Origin: Clitoria ternatea
Taxonomy: Eukaryota > Streptophyta > Magnoliopsida > Fabales > Fabaceae
DNA: 64,000 nt
Reading direction: 5' to 3'
Assembly (NCBI GenBank): GCA_037962975.1
Contig: JAYKXN010000197.1
Coordinates: 1-64,000 of the forward strand
Below are positions 54,083 through 61,461 of the stretch, piece by piece. The stretch's first letter is position 1, and every line of letters starts with the position of its first letter. The translations under genes were made by a program, and so were the position numbers. The notes below the pieces were generated by a model, which searched no databases, was not told the DNA's origin, and saw only the letters and a list, made by a program, of their open reading frames with translations.

Positions 54083-54700
54083 TCAACATAAAATAACATA
54101 ATATGGTGATTGAAAAAGAACTAGTGGCGAGACTTCTTTTCTTTTTAAAAGTTTTATACAATGTTTATAAATACTTTCAAGGTTGTTTTGGATTCCATAC
54201 AATGAAACTATTGAATAATTCTCGTGCATGCATACGTGCATCCATGCGTGTCCATTTATGAAGTCTCTGTAACTTTTTTTAGTCATTTTATAACATGAAT
54301 GAATCATTATTTGTATAAATAACATTCTTAAATAGATTCAGTCATCTTTGATATCAATTATATGTTATTATTTTTATAAATATTATTCTTAGTTGATGCA
54401 TTTAATTTAAAATATATTAATATTAATTAATAATATAAATAATATATTTTAGTTTTCCTTAATTTTTAATGTATTTTCTCTTATCCTTTTTGTGACATGT
54501 GTTTTAGAATTTTTCATGTTAATTTTTATATGACTTCTTTCAATTTACAATGTGCATTGATTATGTTTTTCAACACATACTTTTATTAATTAATCTTGAT
54601 ACTTTTTATATTAGTGGAAAATGTAATAATCATTGATCTTTCTTCTTTATTACTCAATGAAATTTTAAAAGTATACTAAGATTAATTGACAAGTTTAATA
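54083..54700 (+). repeat. B1 subfamily, right margin of the main array
   Basis: From AATCAACATAAAATAACATA the sequence has B1 markers (ATGGTGATTG, CAATGAAACTATTGAATAAT, GAATGAATCATTATTT). Three substitutions are shared with the B1 unit on the other side of the B2 core at 9841-9920. About 190 bp, including the dyad, is missing at 54387-54394, where a single TCTTAGTT replaces two such repeats. The unit ends inside GACAAGTTTAATATGT at the A junction. Confidence 0.8.
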
Positions 54701-54703
54701 TGT
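54699..54703. other. B/A junction with 5-bp overlap (TATGT)
   Basis: B sequence AAGTTTAATATGT meets A sequence TATGTCAAAAACTTTACCC. TATGT is common to both families and marks the exact join. Confidence 0.75.
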
Positions 54704-54759
54704 CAAAATCTTTACCCTATATTTTAAAACATTGATTCAAAAATGAATTATTAGTGTGT

Positions 54760-54791
<32 letters not shown>

Positions 54792-54964
54792 GAGCAAAGA
54801 ACATAATAATAACATTTAATAGGTTTAAGAAGAAATCAAACTTATAAACATTAAGATTAACTACATATTTAACTTTTTAAAAATGGTTTTCTATATTATT
54901 CTTCAAAAATAAGAAAATTAAGTCATTTCTTTTTTACTCTAAATAAGGGTGCTACTCATCATAG
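54701..54964 (+). repeat. A unit R0, truncated at its left side
   Basis: It begins about 676 bp into the unit. The left array stops about 355 bp into a unit, so roughly 320 bp of A is missing across the B array. A compound (CA)n(TA)n run lies at about 54759-54791. Confidence 0.8.
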
Positions 54965-55701
54965 CCTACACATATGTTGTCAACATTGCCTCACAACATA
55001 ACCATATTGTTTCTTTTAGTGAAATTGTCCTAAGGTTCGCTTATGAAGTCTATTTAGCTAAATTTATAATGTTTATTAGATCACTATGATTTCAAAAATA
55101 TAACTAGTATAATTATAAAAACAATTACGATAACTATTTTTAATTTTAACTTTATAATATTTTAAAATTATTAAGTTGTTGTTTTATATGTTTTGTTTTT
55201 AGATTTCAAAGATGAGTCAGTACTGACATATTAAGGAATAAACAATATCTAAATTGAGCTTTAAAAGATCATAACTCAAGATAATTTGAGCTCAAAATTA
55301 GCATTTAAGTGGACTACACAAGCTTTGAAAATGCTTCATCTATTAGTTTCCATCAAATAAGTAATTTCTAAATAAAATTTCAAGGGGTTTCAAAGAATTC
55401 TTGAACTCAGAACCATATTGAAAATTCGTTATTGAAGTTTGAATTTATTTTTAGCACTGAAGAGCTAAAACTTAGAGTATATTTTGATGGCTAATTTTAG
55501 AATATTAGAATTATTAAATTCAAATAATAAGTATTTACAAAACTAGTCTTATGTGAAGAAATATTAAGATATATCTGAGAATCATATCTAGTCACGTATC
55601 TATATCTATAACTGATTTGCAAATTTACTATGTCAAAAACTTTACCTTAAAGTCTAAAACATTGATTTACAAATGAATTATTAATGTGTACACACACAAA
55701 C

Positions 55702-55732
<31 letters not shown>

Positions 55733-55907
55733 AGAGTAAAGAACATAATAATAACATTGAATAGGTTTAAGAAGAAGTCAAACTTATAAAACATTAAGCT
55801 TAACTATATATTAAACTTTTAAAAAATGTTTCTCTATATTACTCTTCAAAAACAAGAAAATGAAGTCTTTTCTTTTTCACTCTAAATAGTTGTGTCAGTC
55901 ATCATAA
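54965..55907 (+). repeat. A unit R1
   Basis: 943 bp. The (TA)n run at about 55703-55732 is preceded by CACACACAAACATATATAAA. Confidence 0.85.
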
Positions 55908-56844
55908 CCTACACATATGTGGTCAACATTGCCTCACAACACAATCATATTTTTTCTTTCAGTGAAATTGTCCTATGGTTTGCTTATCAAGTCTACTTAG
56001 CTAAATTTATAATGTCTATTAGGTCACTATGATTTCCAAAATATAACTAGTATAATTATAAAAACAATTACCATAATTATTTTTAACTTTATAATATTTT
56101 AAAATATTAAGTTCTTATTCTATATTTTTGTTTTTAGATTTCGAAGATGAGTCATTCCGACATATCAAGGAACAAATTATATCTAAATTAAGCTTTAAAA
56201 GATCATAACTCAACATAATTTAAGCTCAAAATTAGCATTTAAATGGACTACACAAGCTTTGAAAATGCTTCATCTATTTGTTTCCATATAATAAGTAATT
56301 CTTAAATAAAATTTCATGGGGTTTCAAATAATTCTTTAACTAACAATCATTATGAAAAATTGTTATTGAAGTTTGAATTTGATTTTTACCATTAAAGAGC
56401 TAAACCTTAGAGTATATTTGGATGACTAATTTTAGAATGTTAGAATTATTAAATTCAAATAATATGTATTTACAAAATTAGTTTTATGTGAAAAAATATT
56501 AAGAGATATATGAGAATCATAACTATTCATGTATGTATATGTATAATTGATTTGCAAATCCATCATTTTATGTTAATTTACTATATCAAAACCTTTACCC
56601 TAAATTTTAGAATAATGATTTAAAAATGAATTATTAATGTGTACACACACAAATATATATATATATATAAGGGTAAAGAACATAATAATAACATTTAATA
56701 GGTTTAAGAAGAAGTCAAACTTATAAAACATTAAGATTAACTACATATTAAACTTTTTAAAAATGGTTCTCTATATTACTCTTCAAAAATAAGAAAATGA
56801 AGTCCTCTCTTTTTTACTCTAAATAGGGGTGTCACTCATCATAT
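55908..56844 (+). repeat. A unit R2
   Basis: 937 bp, with a (TA)n run at about 56653-56669. Confidence 0.85.
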
Positions 56845-57779
56845 CCTACACATACATGGTCAACATTGCCTCACAACACAACCATACTTTTCCTTTTAGT
56901 GAAATTGTCCTAAGGTTTGTTTATCATGTCTATTTAGCTATATTTATAATATCTATTAGGTCACTATGATTTCAAAAATGTAACTAGTATAAATATAAAA
57001 ACAATTACCATACATATTTTTAATTTTATAATATTTTAAAATTATTAAGTTGTTATTCTATATGGTTTATTTTTAGATTTAAAAGATGGGTCAGTACCGA
57101 CATATTAAGGAACAAACAATATCTAAATTAAGCTTTAAAAGATCATAACTCAACATAATTTGAGCTCAATATTAGCATTTAAATGGACTACACAAGCTTT
57201 AAAAATTCTTCACGTATTAGTTTCCATCAAATAAGTTATTCCTAGATAAAATTTTCTGGTGTTTCAAAGAATTCTTGAACTTATAATCATATTGAAAATT
57301 TCTTATTTAATTTGATTTTTAGCATTAAAGAGCTAAACCTTAGAGTATATTTGGATGGCTAATTTTAGAATGTTAGAATTATTAGATTCAAATAATAAGT
57401 ATTTACAAAATTAGTCTTATGTGAACAAGTATTAAGAGATTTTTGAGAATTATATCTATCCATGTATGTATATGTATAATTGATTTGTAAATTCATTATT
57501 TATATGTTACTTTACTATGTCAAAAACTTAACCCTAAATTTTAAAATATTGATTTAAAAATTGAATATTAATGTGTACACACACAAATATTATTTATATA
57601 TATATAAGTAAAGAATATAATAATAACATTTAATAGGCTTAAGAAGAAGCCAAACTTATAAAAGTTTAAGATTAACTACATATTAAACTTTTTAAAACTG
57701 GTTCTCTATATTACTCTTCAAAAACAAGAAAATGAAGTCCTTTCTTTTTTACTCTAAATAGGGGTGTCACTCATCATAT
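56845..57779 (+). repeat. A unit R3
   Basis: 935 bp, with only a short TA run at about 57594-57606. Confidence 0.85.
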
Positions 57780-58528
57780 GCTACACATACGTGGTCAACA
57801 TTGCCTCACAACACAACCATATTTTTGCTTTAAGTTAAATTGTCCTAAGGTTTGCTTATCAAGTCTATTTAGCTATATTTATAATGTCTATTAGGTCACT
57901 ATGATTTCAAAAATGCAACTAGTAAAGTTATAAAAACAATTACCATAACTATTTTTAATTTTAATTTTATAATATTTTAAAATTATTAAGTTGTTATTCT
58001 ATATGATTTGTTTTTAGATTTCAAAGATGGGTCACTACCGACATATTAAGGAACAAACAATATCTAAATTAAGCTTTAAAAGATCATAACTGAACATCAT
58101 TTGAGCTCAATATTAGCATTTAAATGGACTACACAAGCTTTGAAAATGCTTCACGTATTAGTTTTCATCAAACAAGTTATTCCTAAATAAAATTTTCTGG
58201 GGTTTCAAAGAATTCTTTAACTCGCAATCATATTGACAATTTCTTATTGAAGTTTGAATTTAATTTTTAGCATTGAAGAGCTAAACCTTAGAGTATATTT
58301 GGATGGCTAATTTTAGAATGTTAGAATTATTAAATTCAAATAATAAGTATTTACAAAATGAGTCTTATGTGAACAAATACTAAAAGATATCTGAGAATCA
58401 TATCTATTCATGTATGTATATGTATAATTGATTTGTAAATCAATTATTTTTATGTTACTTTACTATGTCAAAAACTTTACCCTAAACTTTAAAATATTAA
58501 TTTAAAATGAATTATTAATGTGCATACA

Positions 58529-58562
<34 letters not shown>

Positions 58563-58733
58563 TAAAGAACATAATAATAACTTTTAATAGGTTTAAGAAG
58601 AAGCCAAACTTATAAAACATTAAGATTAAGTACATATTAAACTTTTTAAAAATGGTTCCCTATTATACTCTTCAAAAACAAGAAAATGAAGTCCTTTCTT
58701 TTTTACTCTAAATAGGGGTGTCACTCATCATAT
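57780..58733 (+). repeat. A unit R4, recent tandem pair with R5
   Basis: 954 bp. It shares with R5 the start variant ATATGCTACACATACG, the TTTTTGCTTTAAGT variant, CTGAACATCATTTGAGC, and ATTGACAATTTCTTATTG. The pair is far more alike than other neighbours. Confidence 0.85.
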
Positions 58734-59684
58734 GCTACACATACGTGGTCAACATTGCCTCACAACACAACCATATTTTTGCTTTAAGTGAAATTGTCCT
58801 AAGGTTTGCTTATCAAGTCTATTTAGATATATTTATAATGTCTATTAGGTCACTATGATTTCAAAAATGCAACTAGTAAAATTATAAAAACAATTACCAT
58901 AACTATTTTTAATTTTAATTTTATAATATTTTAAAATTATTAAGTTGTTATTCTATATGATTTGTTTTTAGATTTCAAAGATGGGCACTACCGACATATT
59001 AAGGAACAAACAATATCTAAATTAAGCTTTAAAAGATCATAACTGAACATCATTTGAGCTCAATATTAGCATTTAAATGGACTACACAAGCTTTGAAAAT
59101 GCTTCACGTATTAGTTTTCATCAAACAAGTTATTCCTAAATAAAATTTTCTAGGGTTTCAAGGAATTCTTTAACTCGCAATCATATTGACAATTTCTTAT
59201 TGAAGTTTGAATTTAATTTTTAGCATTGAAGAGCTAAACCTTAGAGTATATTTGGATGGCTAATTTTAGAATGTTAGAATTATTAAATTCAAATAATAAG
59301 TATTTACAAAACGAGTCTTATGTGAACACATATTAAGAGATATCTGAGAATCATATCTATTCATGTATGTATATGTGTAATTGATTTGTAAATCAATTAT
59401 TTTTATGTTACTTTACTTTGTCAAAAACTTTACCCTAAACTTTAAAATATTAATTTAAAATGAATTATTAATGTGCATACAAACAAATATATATATATAT
59501 ATATATATATGAGTAAAGAACATAATAATAACTTTTAATAGGTTTAAGAAGAAGCCATACTTATAAAACATTAAGATTAAGTACATATTAAACTTTTTAA
59601 AAATGGTTCCCTATTATACTCTTCAAAAACAAGAAAATGAAGTCCTTTCTTTTTTACTCTAAATAGGGGTGTTACTCATCATAG
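58734..59684 (+). repeat. A unit R5, recent tandem pair with R4
   Basis: 951 bp. Nearly the same sequence as R4, with a few substitutions, a 1-bp loss in GATGGGCACTACCG, and a different TA-run length. Confidence 0.85.
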
Positions 59685-60618
59685 CCTACACACATGTGGT
59701 CTACATTGCCTTACAACATAACCATATTTTTCTTTTAGTTAAATTATTCTAAGATTTGCTTATCAAGTCTATTTAGCTATATTTATAATGTCTACAAGGT
59801 CACTATGATTTCAAAAATGTAAGTAGTAAAATTATAAAAACAATTACCATAACTATTTTTAATTTTATAATATTTTAAAATTATAAAGTTATTATTCTAT
59901 ATGTTTTGTTTTTAGATTTCAAAGATGTGTCAGTACCGGCATATTAATGAACAAATAATATCCAAATTGAGTTTTAAAGGATCATAACTCAACATAATTT
60001 GAGCTTAAAATTAACATTTAAATGGACTATACAAGCTTAAAAAATGCTTTATCTATTAGTTTCCATCATATAAGTAATTCCTAAATAAAATTTTCAGGGG
60101 TTTCAAAGAATACTTGAACTCACAAGCATATTGAAACTTCATTATATAAGTTTGAATTTTATTTTTAGAATTGAAGAGCTAAGCCTTAGACAATATTTGG
60201 ATGGCTAATTTTAGAATGTTAGAATTATTAAATTCAAATAATAAGTATTTAAAAAATAAGTCTTATATGAACAAATATTAAGAGATATTTGAGAATCATA
60301 TCTCTTTATGTATGTATATGTATAATTGATTTACAAATCCATCATTTATATGTTACTTTACTATGTCAAAAACTTTACCCTAAATTTTAAAATATAGATT
60401 TGAAAATGAATTATTAATGTGCATACACAAATATATATATATATATATACACACACAAATAATAACATTTAATAGGTTTAAGAAAAAGCCAAACTTATAA
60501 AACATTAAGATTAACTACGTATTAAACTTTTTAAAAATGGTTCTCTATATTACTCTTCAAAAACAAGAAAATGAAGTCCTTTCTTTTTTACTCTAAATAG
60601 GGGTGTCACTCATCATAG
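59685..60618 (+). repeat. A unit R6, complete, abutting the CACTA terminus
   Basis: 934 bp, with a (TA)n run at about 60428-60448 followed by ACACACAAATAATAAC in place of the usual GAGTAAAGAACATAATAATAAC. It ends in CATCATAG just before the CCT target site. Confidence 0.85.
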
Positions 60619-60621
60619 CCT
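60619..60621. repeat. Candidate 3-bp target-site duplication (CCT)
   Basis: CCT lies directly before CACTACAAG and is the first three bases of the next A unit. It matches the CCT at 1071-1073. Confidence 0.65.
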
Positions 60622-60654
60622 CACTACAAGAAAACCAGGAATTAGTGGCGGTTT
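60622..60654 (+). repeat. CACTA terminal inverted repeat (element start at 60622)
   Basis: CACTACAAGAAA at bases 1-12 and TGGCGGTTT at bases 25-33, in the same spacing as the inverted copy ending at 1070. The intervening bases 13-24 are mostly different. Confidence 0.85.
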
Positions 60655-60793
60655 TAAACGTGCACTAGCAGTAGTTTTAACCGCAACCAAAATAATTACC
60701 GGCGGTTGTAAAACTACCGCTAAACATCCTGCCAGGAATAATTTTAATAGCGGTTTTTTAACCCACCGGTATTCCAACAGAAACCGCCACTAA
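60642..60793. repeat. Subterminal inverted repeat of the CACTA element
   Basis: TTAGTGGCGGTTT at 60642-60654 and its perfect complement AAACCGCCACTAA at 60781-60793 enclose 126 bp. Inside are further GGCGGTT and AACCGC motifs in both directions. Such motif clusters are the usual transposase-binding subterminal repeats of CACTA elements. Confidence 0.65.
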
Positions 60794-61184
60794 TCTATTA
60801 ACTAAAGTAAAAAAAAATTAATATATATATTAACCATTCTTAAATGCCACAAATAAGGGCCATCAATTCATGAAGTGAGAAGAATAGAAATTCATATCAT
60901 CAATTCATGCAAGATGTATACAAATGTCTCCTTTTTATTTTAATTGGTCTTTTTGTAAAATGGTAATGTCATGCTAGATATATACAAATATCTCTAATAT
61001 ACTAAAATCTTATGTGTGTCTCTATATTTTGACAACCAACTCAGAAAAATTATAGAATTGCCAATGGTGTCCTTAAACTTTTAATATGGAACGAAGTAGA
61101 AAAAAATGCTAATAAACTTTTACTCATATACTATAATTCTTTCTCTCTACTGCATATCTTTGAAAATAAATAAATAAACTAACG

Positions 61185-61186
<2 letters not shown>

Positions 61187-61222
<36 letters not shown>
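61187..61222. repeat. (AT)n microsatellite
   Basis: An uninterrupted AT dinucleotide run of about 36 bp inside the truncated transposon segment. Confidence 0.9.
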
Positions 61223-61225
<3 letters not shown>

Positions 61226-61461
61226 GATTGATGTTTTAAATAAAAACTAAATTCCAAATATGCAACATGCTCCAAATATGGAAGTCCAACTCCTCTTGTC
61301 TGAATTATCATTTATGTAATATATATTGCTGCACATAAGTTTTTACCTTTTTATGAGTTCCTACTAATTAAATGTGTAATGATTAAAATTGTACATTATC
61401 ATTACTTTAATTTCACTCATGTATGGGTTCTTCTTGCCTAAAAAAATTACTTCAAAGAGTC

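Larger units (their letters stand above)
6121..54700 (+). repeat. Satellite family B, main array (about 58 tandem units)
   Basis: I counted 58 copies of the GTGCGTGCGTACGTGCG-type tract, the first near 6680 and the last near 54225, giving a mean spacing of about 834 bp. Typical spacing is 835-845 bp. Short units of about 790-800 bp occur near 7.5-8.3, 11, 16.3, 21.3 and 32.5-33.3 kb. All units are in the same orientation. Other fixed landmarks are TTTGATATCAATTATATGTT, TTTATTGATAGTAAAGATCG, AGGTTTATTTAGTAAG, a TATATGACTT block, and AAACATAAAATAACATAATA. No gene, RNA gene or other transposon interrupts the array. Family unknown to me. Confidence 0.95.
54701..60618 (+). repeat. Satellite family A, right array (1 partial and 6 full units)
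   Basis: A partial unit of about 264 bp is followed by units starting at 54965, 55908, 56845, 57780, 58734 and 59685, with lengths 943, 937, 935, 954, 951 and 934 bp. The last unit is complete and stops exactly where the CACTA terminus begins. Every unit has a (TA)n run after GTGTACACAC or GCATACA. No conserved frame and no gene. Confidence 0.92.
60622..61461 (+). mobile_element. CACTA-type transposon, one end, truncated
   Basis: The sequence starts with CACTACAAGAAAA at the A target site and continues with G+C-richer subterminal DNA holding several GGCGGTT / AACCGCC motifs up to about 60793. From there to 61461 it is AT-rich, with no coding frame, no transposase motif and no second terminus (no TTCTTGTAGTG or TTCTTATAGTG). 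At about 61462 it stops abruptly in the middle of a family-B unit. The other end is therefore not adjacent: it was deleted, or it is represented by the terminus at 1070. Confidence 0.75.

Noticed and set aside
6121..54700. CRISPR-like array because of regular repeats
   Set aside because: The repeats are about 835-bp contiguous satellite units, not short repeats separated by unique spacers, and the sequence is of plant type.
6121..54700. Firm assignment as centromeric satellite
   Set aside because: Higher-order structure is compatible with a centromere but also with subtelomeric or interstitial heterochromatin. No centromere-specific retroelement or other decisive mark is present in the window.
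1071..60618. LTR retrotransposon origin of the A-B-A arrangement (A as long terminal repeats)
   Set aside because: A occurs as several tandem units on each side. There is no TG...CA boundary pair, primer-binding site, polypurine tract or gag-pol coding sequence.
60794..61461. Hidden gene or small RNA gene in the non-satellite stretch after the CACTA end
   Set aside because: Only AT-rich sequence with a microsatellite. No frame of useful length, tRNA-like structure or recognisable RNA motif was seen.
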